A DNA stretch of 23,402 bases from the NCBI GenBank assembly GCA_903901395.1, contig CAIUQW010000059.1, positions 1 through 23,402 of the forward strand, given 5' to 3'. Below are positions 1-6,967 of this stretch, one piece after another (position 1 is the stretch's first letter; every line of letters begins with the position of its first letter). This DNA comes from an uncultured Chlorobiales bacterium. GTDB lineage: Bacteria > Bacteroidota > Chlorobiia > Chlorobiales > Chlorobiaceae. The notes under the pieces were generated by a model that saw nothing but the letters and a program-made list of their open reading frames with translations, made no database searches and was not told where the DNA came from. A program made the position numbers and the translations under genes.

Positions 1-24
1 CCCGATTTATTAATGCTTCATCAA

Positions 25-183
25 CCCCGGACTGAAGTCCGGGGCAATGGTTGAAGAGGGCGATGGACTCTGTCATATTCAGGAGGGATTTATCCCGACG
101 GATATTCATCTCTCTTCCATTCATATTGCCCCGGCTTTCAAGCCGGGATGAGTCAATCAGAAAAACACCTGGACTTCAGTCCA
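25..183. repeat. Cluster of short palindromes (REP-like)
   Basis: Four small inverted repeats follow each other. At 25-44 the arms ccccggact and agtccgggg flank a 2-nt loop. At 85-96 gggat/atccc flank tt. At 130-147 cccggctt/aagccggg flank tc. At 170-183 tggact/agtcca flank tc. The first, third and fourth share a related core (GGACT or GGCTT arms around a tiny TC or GA loop), as expected of repetitive extragenic palindromes mobilised by IS200-like REP transposases. No transposase is in the window. No gene in 1-572 is convincing; short open frames there have no Shine-Dalgarno and run through these repeats. Confidence 0.7.
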
Positions 184-319
184 ATCTTTTGCTGTTACGA
201 ACAAAGTGATTTGTCAGAACAATCAACCATGTTCATGCAAAGCAACCCGTATCCGTCCCTATACCGCACATGGACACTGAACATGATTATCCGCAAAAAC
301 CAATCATTCTCAATTGCAG

Positions 320-340
320 GGATGGGTCTTGTGCCCGTCC
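320..340 (+). repeat. TCTTGTG-loop hairpin repeat, copy 1
   Basis: Arms ggatggg (320-326) and cccgtcc (334-340) pair, with one G-T, around the loop tcttgtg (327-333). The same loop and stem layout recurs at 510-530 (opposite strand) and 9099-9119. It is followed at about 368-392 by the tract ggagcgacgcgacgtggcaa, which also follows the 9099 copy, so a composite repeat has been copied to both places. Confidence 0.75.
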
Positions 341-367
341 TCTTTCTCTGTCTGTTTGTTTATGGAA

Positions 368-470
368 AGGAGCGACGCGACGTGGCAATCCACGAGATCG
401 TCGATGTTAGTAAAGAGAGATCGCCACGTTCCGACCCGTCGGGCCTCGCGATGAGGGATTGTGTGTTTGC
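368..470. repeat. Diverged copy of GACGTGGCAATCC intergenic repeat
   Basis: The tract ending in gacgtggcaatcca is shared with the repeat at 9168-9245. Further on, gatcgccacg and cctcgcgatgag look like the degenerate second arm of the same imperfect palindrome. Both copies sit a short distance downstream of a TCTTGTG-loop hairpin. This is non-coding repeat debris downstream of the cysN operon. Confidence 0.5.
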
Positions 471-509
471 AAGTGGAGCCGAAAAAATGTTCAGGTAAAG
501 CACGCAAGA

Positions 510-530
510 GGGCGGCCACAAGAGCCGCCC
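510..530 (-). repeat. TCTTGTG-loop hairpin repeat, copy 2
   Basis: On the minus strand arms gggcggc and gccgccc pair perfectly around tcttgtg, and the element is preceded by gtag as in the copy at 9095. It begins about 40 nt past the cysN stop codon on the transcribed strand, so it would be in the operon's 3' trailer. It lacks a clear T-run, so I do not call it an intrinsic terminator. Confidence 0.75.
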
Positions 531-572
531 CTACAGTTGATTAATGGAATCCGACAGACTACCAGTGAAAAC

Positions 573-2396
573 TCAAATCTGGTAATCCACGATGATCTCT
601 CGCAAGGTCAAGAGGTTGGCGATGCGTTCGATGGCTTCCACGATGTCCGAAATCTCTTCGAGATGCAGGTCGGGCGCGGCGTTCTGCAGATCATTCCGCC
701 CGACGGTGACGACAAGAATCTCATGCGGATCGTTCAGCAGCTTGAGCGTCGCGATGTCGTAATCGTCCGCGTCGTCGATGGCCGTGATGAAGATCATGCC
801 AGCATCGGTCATGATGCGGGCCAGTTCGCCAAGGCGGCGCAGGCGCTCCTCGACGTTTTTCTCGTTCACCCGGAGATCGGAATCGATCCCGTGCTCCATC
901 GTGGCCATGCCGAGATAATAGGTGCTGCAACCGTTTCTGAACAGCATGTTTTCAAGCTCCCGTGAAAGCGCGCGTTTTCCTGTACCGGGCGGGCCGGTGA
1001 TAACGATGAACTTCGAGCGGTGACGATTCACGCGCTCCCGCTCGACTGTCGGCACGGAGCCGGTCTCCCAGTGACGTTCGCGCTCGCGGATGTGGCGCTC
1101 CAGAAGCGTTTCGCCGCCGGAGAGGTTCTCAAGCACGATGCCGCCACCGGCGATTTCGTAGTTATCGACGATGACGAACCGGCCTGTCGTCTCGTTGCGC
1201 GAGGCGAGGTCGAAGGCGATGGGGCGCGTCGTTTCAAAAATGCACTCACCCACGTCACGGCAATCGAGCTGCTGCTTGCCCTGGCTGAGATTCAGCTCGG
1301 CGGCGTCGAGCGTATTGACGATCTCCGCCAGCCTGACCGTGGCGCGAGCCGTGCCGAGCTTGAGCTTGTACTCCTTCTCCTTCGACATCGGCACGCGACC
1401 CACCCAGAAGATGTTCGCCCTGAAGCGCGTGCCGACCTCGGGCAACAAATCGCCGGGGCGCACCATGATCTCGCCGGGTCGGATGTAAATCTGCGTCGAA
1501 AGCGTAAATCCGGCCGGCTCGCCCGCCGAAACCGCCTCCTTTCGCTCGGTGTTGAAGGATTCGATTGATTCGATCACCGACCGTTTGCCGGAGGGCAGAA
1601 ACAGCACCTCCTCGCTTTTGCGGATCGTGCCCGCCTCGATGGTTCCTGCCACGATCCGGCGGTCGTCGCCGGAGCCGGTGAACTTGTAGATGTCCTGCAC
1701 GGGAAGGCGGAACGGCTTTTCGTGCAGCTCGCGTCCGGTCGTGAAAAGATCGAGCTGGCCGAGCACCGTCGGCCCGTCATGCCACGGCATCGAGGCCGAG
1801 CGCTCCGCGATGTTGTCCCCCTCGCGCGCGCTGACGGGGATGAAGCTGACCGGTTCTACGTCAATCTGCCGGAGATACGCGGTGTATTCCGCCTTGAGCT
1901 TTTCGAACGCCTCCTCGCTGTAGCCGACCAGATCCATCTTGTTGACCAGCACCGTCACCTGCCGCACGCCAAGCATCGCGACCATGTGGCCGTGCCGCTT
2001 CGAGTTCTCGCGGATGCCCTCGTGGGCGTCGATGACGAGAAGGGCGGCTTCGGCCCGCGCCGCGCCGCTGATCATGTTCTTGAGGAACTCGATGTGGCCC
2101 GGCGCGTCGATGATGATGTAGTCGCGCGACGCGGTCTTGAAAAAGCAGCGAGCTGTGTCGATGGTGATCCCCTGCGCCTGCTCGTCCTTGAGCGCGTCGA
2201 GCAGAAAGGCGTATTCAAACGGGCGCGAGTTGCGCAGGCACGACTCGCGTACCGCTTCGAGCCGCCCCTCGGGCAGCGAGCCAGTGTCGGCAAGCAATCG
2301 CCCGATAACCGTGCTTTTGCCATGATCGACATGGCCGACGATGACGATATTCATTCTGGATCGCGACAGCACCCTGTCAATGGTTTCCGTACTCAT
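573..2396 (-). CDS. cysN: Sulfate adenylyltransferase large subunit CysN fused to a degenerate APS-kinase (CysC-like) domain
   Basis: CysN is the GTPase subunit that drives ATP sulfurylase (sulfate + ATP to APS) with CysD. The 607-residue protein shows the GTPase signatures GHVDHGKST (21-29), DAPGH (98-102) and NKMD (152-155), then elongation-factor-like beta domains to about residue 440. Residues 460-607 align with APS kinase: a P-loop GPPGTGK (468-474), HGIDSDL (502-508, resembling the family's HGLNRDL) and [14 protein letters not shown]. Key kinase residues are altered. The P-loop lysine is followed by Arg-Ala instead of Ser/Thr, and the family's DGD motif reads LGM (495-497). PAPS synthesis is therefore doubtful, which fits the APS-type CysH encoded nearby. 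It is the last gene of the operon, 95 bp after cysD. No strong Shine-Dalgarno precedes the ATG, but the start fits the family N-terminus. Confidence 0.93.
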   Translation of the reverse strand: MSTETIDRVLSRSRMNIVIVGHVDHGKSTVIGRLLADTGSLPEGRLEAVRESCLRNSRPFEYAFLLDALKDEQAQGITIDTARCFFKTASRDYIIIDAPGHIEFLKNMISGAARAEAALLVIDAHEGIRENSKRHGHMVAMLGVRQVTVLVNKMDLVGYSEEAFEKLKAEYTAYLRQIDVEPVSFIPVSAREGDNIAERSASMPWHDGPTVLGQLDLFTTGRELHEKPFRLPVQDIYKFTGSGDDRRIVAGTIEAGTIRKSEEVLFLPSGKRSVIESIESFNTERKEAVSAGEPAGFTLSTQIYIRPGEIMVRPGDLLPEVGTRFRANIFWVGRVPMSKEKEYKLKLGTARATVRLAEIVNTLDAAELNLSQGKQQLDCRDVGECIFETTRPIAFDLASRNETTGRFVIVDNYEIAGGGIVLENLSGGETLLERHIRERERHWETGSVPTVERERVNRHRSKFIVITGPPGTGKRALSRELENMLFRNGCSTYYLGMATMEHGIDSDLRVNEKNVEERLRRLGELARIMTDAGMIFITAIDDADDYDIATLKLLNDPHEILVVTVGRNDLQNAAPDLHLEEISDIVEAIERIANLLTLREIIVDYQI

Positions 2397-2460
2397 CTGG
2401 TGTAAAGTGGTAAGTAATTCTTGATCGACAAACGACGTACTGTCCTGACGCGAAACGAGC

Positions 2461-2481
2461 CAGGCGAACGTCGTTTGCCTG
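2461..2481. other. Hairpin in the cysD-cysN gap
   Basis: Arms caggcgaac and gtttgcctg form a 9-bp stem (one G-T) with loop gtc, about 10 nt past the cysD stop. No T-run follows on the minus strand, so it looks like an intercistronic mRNA hairpin, perhaps affecting stability or partial termination, rather than a full terminator. The rest of the 95-bp gap shows nothing else. Confidence 0.4.
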
Positions 2482-2491
2482 ATGGGGATTT

Positions 2492-3370
2492 TTACATATA
2501 GCCGTCGCGGCGGAGGGTTTCCAGGCCGCCATCCTCCTTGTCCTGCGCTCTGCCGGAGCGCTCGGCGACATTGGCAAGCAGGCCGCTTTCAAGCTCCTCG
2601 ATGATCTCGCGCACGGTGCGTGACGGCGACTCGATCGGGTTGGTGCAGGGGGCGCAGCCAAGAGAGCGGTAGCGCGTGCCGCCGCCCTGGTTGAAGTAGA
2701 GCGAGACGATTGGAATATTCTCGCGTTCGATGTACTCCCAGATGTTCAGCTCCGTCCAGTCGAGCAGCGGGTGGATGCGCACGTGCGTGCCCGGCGCGAA
2801 GTCAGTTTTGAACTGGTTCCAGAACTCGGGCGGCTGGTCGCCCACATCCCAACTGTTCGCGCTGTCGCGCGGCGAGAAGTAGCGCTCCTTCGAGCGGCTC
2901 CCCTCCTCGTCCGCGCGAACGCCGACAATAACGCCCGTGAACGGCTCGCGCTTGTCGTCCGGCACGTAGCGCTTCAGCTCGTGATCCATCCGGTAGCGCG
3001 GCCACTCGCCCGAAAGCGTGCGCTTGAGCGCCTCGCTTTTGAGGTGACGGCAGCAGACGATCCGGTCGGTGTTGCCGTCGGGAAAGGTCTGCCGGGCATC
3101 GAGCGCCGCGCGGTTTTCGCCGTAGATCATGTTCAGATTCCACTCCAGCGCCACCCGATCGCGATAAGCGATCATCTCCGGAATCTTGTAGTGGGTGTCA
3201 ATGTGCACCAGCGGAATCGGCACGTGGCCGAAAAATGCCTTGCGGGCAAGCCAGAGCAGCACCGTGCTGTCCTTGCCGATAGACCACAACATGCAGAGAT
3301 TTTTAAACTCCCGGTACGCCTCCCTCAATATGTAAACGCTTTGTGCTTCGAGTTTGTCGAGATGGTTCAT
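2492..3370 (-). CDS. cysD: Sulfate adenylyltransferase small subunit CysD
   Basis: CysD is the catalytic subunit of ATP sulfurylase and makes APS from ATP and sulfate together with CysN. The protein has the PP-loop SIGKDS (residues 30-35 from the chosen start), the adjacent [12 protein letters not shown] helix, [11 protein letters not shown], and the C-terminal [14 protein letters not shown] stretch typical of CysD. The chosen ATG (3370-3368) gives 292 residues beginning [10 protein letters not shown] and has a good ribosome-binding site (aagga, about 9 nt upstream). An upstream start would overlap cysH and adds non-conserved residues. It starts 11 bp after the cysH stop, consistent with one transcript. 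Confidence 0.96.
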   Translation of the reverse strand: MNHLDKLEAQSVYILREAYREFKNLCMLWSIGKDSTVLLWLARKAFFGHVPIPLVHIDTHYKIPEMIAYRDRVALEWNLNMIYGENRAALDARQTFPDGNTDRIVCCRHLKSEALKRTLSGEWPRYRMDHELKRYVPDDKREPFTGVIVGVRADEEGSRSKERYFSPRDSANSWDVGDQPPEFWNQFKTDFAPGTHVRIHPLLDWTELNIWEYIERENIPIVSLYFNQGGGTRYRSLGCAPCTNPIESPSRTVREIIEELESGLLANVAERSGRAQDKEDGGLETLRRDGYM

Positions 3371-3381
3371 ACATCGGTTCC

Positions 3382-4104
3382 TTATCGTTGATGAGCGTGA
3401 GCGCTGTGCAGGCCGCACTCCTTGAGTTCAGGCTGTTCCCACCACCAGCGCCCGGCCCGGATATCCTCGCCCGGCTCGACAGCCCTGGTGCACGGCGCGC
3501 AGCCGATGCTCGGGTAGCCCTTGTCGTGCAGCTCGTTGTAAGGAACGTCGTGCTCCCGGATGTACTCCCAGATCCACTCTTCGCTCGCAAGCACCAGCGG
3601 GTTGAGCTTGAAGAGGCCGAAGGTTTCGTCCCACTCGACCAGTTCGAGCTGCTTGCGCGTCACCGACTGGCTCCGGCGCAAACCGCAAATCCACGCCGAG
3701 AGCGTCGAGAGCTTGCGCGACAGCGGTTCGACTTTGCGGGCGCGGCAGCACAACCGGCGGTTTTCGATGCTTTCGTAGAAGAGGTTCGGCCCGTGCTCGC
3801 TCTGCATCTTCTGAACCGTTTCGGCCTCGGGGAAGAGCACCTCGATTGAAATTCCGTAGCGGCGTCTCGTGTCATCGAGCACACGGTAGGTCTCTTCTGG
3901 AAGCCGCCCCGTGTCGAGGGTAAAGACAGGCACTGGAAGGCCCTGCTGCCAGAGAATGTCGGTGATGACCTGATCCTCCGCGCCAAGACTTGTCGAGAAG
4001 GCGATATTTTCTTCGCCGAAATAGGTCAATGCAAGGTTGATCGCCTCCGCGGGTGACGCTCCGGCCCATGCAGCGTTGAGTGTTTGCGCTCTTTCTATGC
4101 TCAT
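3382..4104 (-). CDS. cysH: Adenylylsulfate (APS) reductase CysH, [4Fe-4S] type
   Basis: It reduces activated sulfate to sulfite using thioredoxin- or glutathione-type thiols. The 240-residue protein has a PP-loop-like STSLGAEDQ (37-45), the Cys pair CC at 119-120 and GCAPC (Cys202, Cys205). These four cysteines form the [4Fe-4S] site that marks APS-using reductases; enzymes that require PAPS usually lack them. The catalytic KECGLH motif (Cys230) lies near the C-terminus. The substrate is therefore most likely APS itself. This matches the crippled APS-kinase domain on CysN. The gene lies 39 bp after the sulfite reductase stop and 11 bp before cysD. The Shine-Dalgarno is weak (aaag). Confidence 0.95.
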   Translation of the reverse strand: MSIERAQTLNAAWAGASPAEAINLALTYFGEENIAFSTSLGAEDQVITDILWQQGLPVPVFTLDTGRLPEETYRVLDDTRRRYGISIEVLFPEAETVQKMQSEHGPNLFYESIENRRLCCRARKVEPLSRKLSTLSAWICGLRRSQSVTRKQLELVEWDETFGLFKLNPLVLASEEWIWEYIREHDVPYNELHDKGYPSIGCAPCTRAVEPGEDIRAGRWWWEQPELKECGLHSAHAHQR

Positions 4105-4143
4105 AATACTTTGATGGTTGCTGGTTTTGTGATGGTTGATTCA

Positions 4144-5055
4144 CTATTTCTCGACGCGCTGCAACGCGCCTTCAAGAATCTCCTCCCTGACGATGTCGAG
4201 TCCGAGCCGGTCGATCGTGTGGCCGAAACGCTCTTTTTTCCGCCCATGCTCGCAATAGAAGGCAATCGCGCTTTCGACAAGCGCCAGCACCTCAGCCTCC
4301 GTTTCGACGAGCGGGTTCAGCACCGAGGCGAAGCGCGGAATTTTGCCCATCGTGCCGCCGATCAGCACCGAATAGCCGCTCCGGGCCGCAATCCACGAGC
4401 CTGTCGGGCACATCGAGGTGCAGACGCTGCAATTGATGCAACGCTCCTCGTCCACTTCGTACCGGAATCCCTCCGCCGCCTGCTGGTCATCCCGGCGCTC
4501 GATCACTTTCACCGGGCAGAACGAGAGACAGTGGCCGCAATCGGTGCAGCCCGCCGCTTCCCAGCGCGGCTCTATAGCTCCGCGAATGCCGATGTCGTTC
4601 TCGTTGGCCTTGGTGCAGTTATGGGCGCAACCGGTGACGGAAATCTTGAACTTCGATGGCGTCTCCCGCTTGAAGTGGCGCTCGTCGAGTTCACGCGCAA
4701 GCTGCTTGGTATCGATGACGCCCCACTTGCAGGTCTCCGCGCCGGGGCAGGCAAGGATGCCCCGGACGCGCGGCCCGCAAGCGCCCATCTCCACGCCCGC
4801 TTCCGCAAGCGCGAGTTTGGCGTCGTCGAGATCATCCTTGTGGACATGGTGAATTTCAACCCCCTGACGGGTGGAGAGGTGCACGACTCCTTTGCCGTAC
4901 CGCTCGGCAACCTCGGCTATCGCGGCAAGCTGAAAGGAGGAGAGATCGCCCGCAAGCGCTTTGAGGCGCATCACATACAGCTCCGGCTGCGTCAGTTTCA
5001 TCATCCCGATCCGGTCGGGCGCAGGCTGCTTCACGTTGTTTACTTGTTCTGACAT
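4144..5055 (-). CDS. Siroheme sulfite reductase with fused 2x[4Fe-4S] ferredoxin domain (AsrC/Dsr-like)
   Basis: It is predicted to reduce sulfite to sulfide with six electrons in the cytoplasm. From the chosen ATG (5055-5053) it has 303 residues. Siroheme/[4Fe-4S] ligands are CPGAETC (Cys103, Cys109) and CAHNC (Cys143, Cys147). An inserted ferredoxin module carries CTDCGHCLSFCP (170-181) and CINCSVCTSMCP (206-217). This layout matches AsrC and small dissimilatory-type reductases, not the large CysI. No asrA, asrB, cysI or cysJ is nearby, so electrons probably come from reduced ferredoxin. I chose this start because MSEQVNNVK is preceded by a purine-rich aagagag; extending further upstream would translate the tRNA-Cys gene. 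It is the first protein gene of the operon, 57 bp after the tRNA. Confidence 0.88.
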   Translation of the reverse strand: MSEQVNNVKQPAPDRIGMMKLTQPELYVMRLKALAGDLSSFQLAAIAEVAERYGKGVVHLSTRQGVEIHHVHKDDLDDAKLALAEAGVEMGACGPRVRGILACPGAETCKWGVIDTKQLARELDERHFKRETPSKFKISVTGCAHNCTKANENDIGIRGAIEPRWEAAGCTDCGHCLSFCPVKVIERRDDQQAAEGFRYEVDEERCINCSVCTSMCPTGSWIAARSGYSVLIGGTMGKIPRFASVLNPLVETEAEVLALVESAIAFYCEHGRKKERFGHTIDRLGLDIVREEILEGALQRVEK

Positions 5056-5112
5056 GGCATTGCTCTCTTTTCGATTCTGTGATTCCCATTTCATCAGCGT
5101 TTCTCGCTTTGC

Positions 5113-5187
5113 GGCGACGGCAAGATTCGAACTTGCGACAATCAAAGGTTTTGCAGACCCTGGTTTCAACCCCTCACCCACGTCGCC
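5113..5187 (-). tRNA. tRNA-Cys (anticodon GCA), atypical
   Basis: A cloverleaf can be drawn on the minus strand. The acceptor is GGCGACG/CGTCGCC (7 bp), followed by T8 G9. The D-stem is GGT/ACC with A14 and GG. The anticodon stem AGGGT/ACCTT encloses loop CTGCAAA, with GCA at 5154-5152. The T-stem GCAAG/CTTGC encloses loop TTCGAAT. Oddities are no spare base 26 if a 5-bp anticodon stem is drawn, an 8-nt variable region (normally 4-5), a G at the discriminator position where tRNA-Cys normally has U, and no encoded CCA. It faces the same way as the sulfite reductase and cysHDN genes and is the first element of that cluster. It could be a specialised or decaying tRNA-Cys. Confidence 0.82.
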
Positions 5188-5238
5188 CTATTTGTTGTGC
5201 GTTATCAACGACGATCAACGCGCCCAATAAAACACGAA

Positions 5239-5263
5239 AACCGCTGCAAAGAGCGGTTCCTAC
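5239..5263 (-). repeat. Hairpin repeat related to the TCTTGTG-loop family
   Basis: Arms aaccgct (5239-5245) and agcggtt (5252-5258) pair perfectly around gcaaag. Read on the minus strand it begins gtagga, and the loop side reads tcttt. This parallels the gtag + stem + tcttgtg layout of the copies at 510-530 and 9099-9119. It abuts the 35-bp repeat at 5259-5293 and lies upstream of the tRNA-Cys operon. Confidence 0.6.
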
Positions 5264-5293
5264 CATACAAATACCGTAAAGATGGTACGCGGG
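5259..5293 (-). repeat. 35-bp intergenic repeat, copy A
   Basis: This tract matches 6874-6908 at 30 of 35 positions without gaps, both containing ataccg, ggtacgcggg and cctacca. A small hairpin (tacc...ggta) lies within it. It sits immediately beside a TCTTGTG-family hairpin. The remaining spacer from 5294 to 5478 is AT-rich and shows no gene. Confidence 0.75.
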
Positions 5294-5478
5294 TGAGGTG
5301 GAGGTGTCTTGTCTGAAAATTATATGAGAAAGTACCTACAGAACATGGGGGCTTTAATTTGTACTGTGCGGAGATGAATTTAGTGACTGTTTAGGGGGAA
5401 AAATGGGCTACTGAGCGATGTTATGACAATAAGAATAAAGCGACCTAGACTTCATATCCTTCGCAAGGGATTATCCTT

Positions 5479-6063
5479 TCATTTCCAAGCATTGTGTCTT
5501 CTTAAGAAAGCAAGAGCATTTTCATATCCAAGCCATTTAAGATATTTTTCTACAACATCTTGATACAATGCTAACCTCCTCACATAATATAACGCATGAG
5601 GATCAAAGTCTTCACCCAGTGCCACACCAATTTTTATCGAATGACCTGCTCGCTCAAAATAATAGAATAAGTTATCAAAACATCTACGCACAAAAACATC
5701 TTTCGGTTCATGGCTTTCTTCAGTAATCTCATTTCCAACAACGACTAATCGCAACGCATTCGGAATATCTTCACTCCCATTAATATCATATTGTGGACCG
5801 TCCCCTAATTTATATACGCCTTTCCCCTCATCGATTAACATCATTGCTATACCAGATGGCTTCCAATCGAACCATTCATCTGTCAATCGACGAGCAAGTT
5901 CCGCTTGCTTCCAGCGACGTTCATCCCGCTGTTGTTTTAATGCAGTATTCCATTGCAAAAGCGCAACAACTGCCGTAATAAAACCAGCCAGAACAACAAC
6001 AGTTGAAGATATTTCTTGCCATTGGTATGCTGCGATTGCATTTGATTCAAGGGAAAATAACAT
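5479..6063 (-). CDS. Membrane-anchored hypothetical protein
   Basis: A 194-residue protein of unknown function. Residues 18-38 (STVVVLAGFITAVVALLQW region) form one clear transmembrane helix. It is followed by a charged, probably helical stretch (KQQRDERRWKQAELARRLTDEW), a layout common in single-pass anchors with a cytoplasmic helical domain. The C-terminal half is soluble and alpha-rich. The gene is markedly AT-richer than the sulfur genes on either side, and its start has no Shine-Dalgarno, both consistent with recent acquisition. It stands alone between repeats and gene debris. I do not recognise the family with certainty. Confidence 0.65.
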   Translation of the reverse strand: MLFSLESNAIAAYQWQEISSTVVVLAGFITAVVALLQWNTALKQQRDERRWKQAELARRLTDEWFDWKPSGIAMMLIDEGKGVYKLGDGPQYDINGSEDIPNALRLVVVGNEITEESHEPKDVFVRRCFDNLFYYFERAGHSIKIGVALGEDFDPHALYYVRRLALYQDVVEKYLKWLGYENALAFLRRHNAWK

Positions 6064-6111
6064 GAGAAAAAATATAATTAATGTGACAAGAAGAATTATC
6101 TAAACAACGTT

Positions 6112-6180
6112 TTACACCCCCGACTTCAAATCCCGCAAAGACTTCTCGAACGCCGACTTGTATGCATTGTGATCCTTCAA
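6112..6180 (-). pseudogene. Possible C-terminal gene fragment
   Basis: On the minus strand 22 sense codons (LKDHNAYKSAFEKSLRDLKS...) end in TAA at 6114-6112 and are cut off upstream by TGA at 6183-6181. The amphipathic composition and codon use look protein-like, and the piece has no start. The rest of 6064-6381 holds other short protein-like snippets on both strands but no complete gene, so the stretch reads as debris of one or more lost genes. Confidence 0.25.
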
Positions 6181-6381
6181 TCAGTTAAAACCGCCAATGT
6201 CGCTGGCGCTTGACGTTATCGGCCCAGCCGCTGGTGCTGTCCATTACAGCTTCATTCAACTATACGGAGAAGATACGGAAATAGTGCGCATTCAGCAAAG
6301 AACGCATTCGATGAAAAGCTCAAAGCGTTCGCCGATGTAACCCGGCAAACGTCCTAAAACAGCGCTCACTTCAACACCGAT

Positions 6382-6708
6382 TCATGCATCGGCGGATTTG
6401 CGTTTCGGCTCCAGCTTGATCACCAAATCGCAGCCAACGGCTTCGGCGTATTTTCTCAGCGTGGCGATGGATGGCGCGTGCTGGCTGCCGCCTTCGAGTC
6501 TGGAGATCGCGCTTTTGGTCGTGCCGATTTTGCTGGCAACCGCTTCCTGCGTCATGCCGGACTTCTTTCGCGCTTCAAGCAGCTCCCGGATCAGCGCATA
6601 CTTTGGCTCAAGCGCTTCATATTCCCTGCGGAACTCCTCATCCTCAAGATCCTTCTGGATCTCTGCCTTAACATCATATCGTACCGGCTGATAAGTCAGG
6701 TCATCCAT
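6382..6708 (-). CDS. XRE-family helix-turn-helix protein, HigA/RelB-like orphan antitoxin
   Basis: A 108-residue DNA-binding protein. The acidic N-terminal half (KAEIQKDLEDEEFRREYEALEP) resembles toxin-binding tails. It is followed by a classic HTH_3 domain (RKKSGMTQEAVASKIGTTKS, about residues 48-67, then AISRLEGG...PSIATLRKYAEAVG). Such proteins repress their own operon and neutralise RelE/HigB mRNA-cleaving toxins. A strong Shine-Dalgarno (aggagg, 7 nt before ATG) fixes the start. In this family the toxin gene lies just upstream and often overlaps; here only a 23-codon stump remains at 6701-6772, so the antitoxin appears orphaned. Confidence 0.85.
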   Translation of the reverse strand: MDDLTYQPVRYDVKAEIQKDLEDEEFRREYEALEPKYALIRELLEARKKSGMTQEAVASKIGTTKSAISRLEGGSQHAPSIATLRKYAEAVGCDLVIKLEPKRKSADA

Positions 6709-6772
6709 TATTGAACCTCCTGCAATCTTTCCTCAGAATGCGAGGATGAAAATATTCGATTTCATAGCTCAT
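6701..6772 (-). pseudogene. Stump of RelE/HigB-type toxin gene
   Basis: A minus-strand frame of 23 codons, MSYEIEYFHPRIL followed by RKDCRRFNNG, overlaps the antitoxin start by 8 bp. The first 13 residues match the usual beginning of Gp49/HigB-like toxins (xxxVEYFHxxVL). The short basic tail could be the original C-terminus, which suggests loss of the catalytic core by internal deletion. A full toxin would be about 100-120 residues. The overlap with the antitoxin ATG is the normal operon junction. Confidence 0.55.
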
Positions 6773-6873
6773 GGCAAAAGTTAGCAAATATGCGAACCAA
6801 CTAAAAGCAAGCGTCGAAGAAAAATGCGGAAAATCCCGCCGGTAAATCCAACCCAAACCATTCTCGATTCTCC

Positions 6874-6908
6874 CCTACCACAGAAATACCGGAAACACGG
6901 TACGCGGG
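6874..6908 (-). repeat. 35-bp intergenic repeat, copy B
   Basis: Ungapped match to 5259-5293 at 30 of 35 positions. Here the internal hairpin is perfect (taccg/cggta). It lies 59 bp ahead of the trans-sulfuration gene and 100 bp past the toxin stump. The two copies bracket the accessory patch 5294-6873. Confidence 0.75.
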
Positions 6909-6967
6909 AAACGTGAATTCTGCTTACCTTGTTGTCAATCCGCTAACACGAACGAGCATTACAGCCT

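Noticed and set aside
148..498. A 116-codon frame at the left end
   Set aside because: It spans palindromes and two dispersed repeats, with no ribosome-binding site and no protein-like pattern.
4084..5052. A 322-codon plus-strand frame across the sulfite reductase
   Set aside because: Antisense of a gene with unmistakable siroheme and ferredoxin cysteines; no family features of its own.
5056..5181. Longer N-terminus for the sulfite reductase
   Set aside because: It would translate through the tRNA-Cys gene; the ATG at 5055 has a purine-rich ribosome-binding site.
5113..5187. tRNA-Cys as an attachment site of an integrated element
   Set aside because: No second copy of the tRNA 3' end is found elsewhere in the window and no integrase is present.
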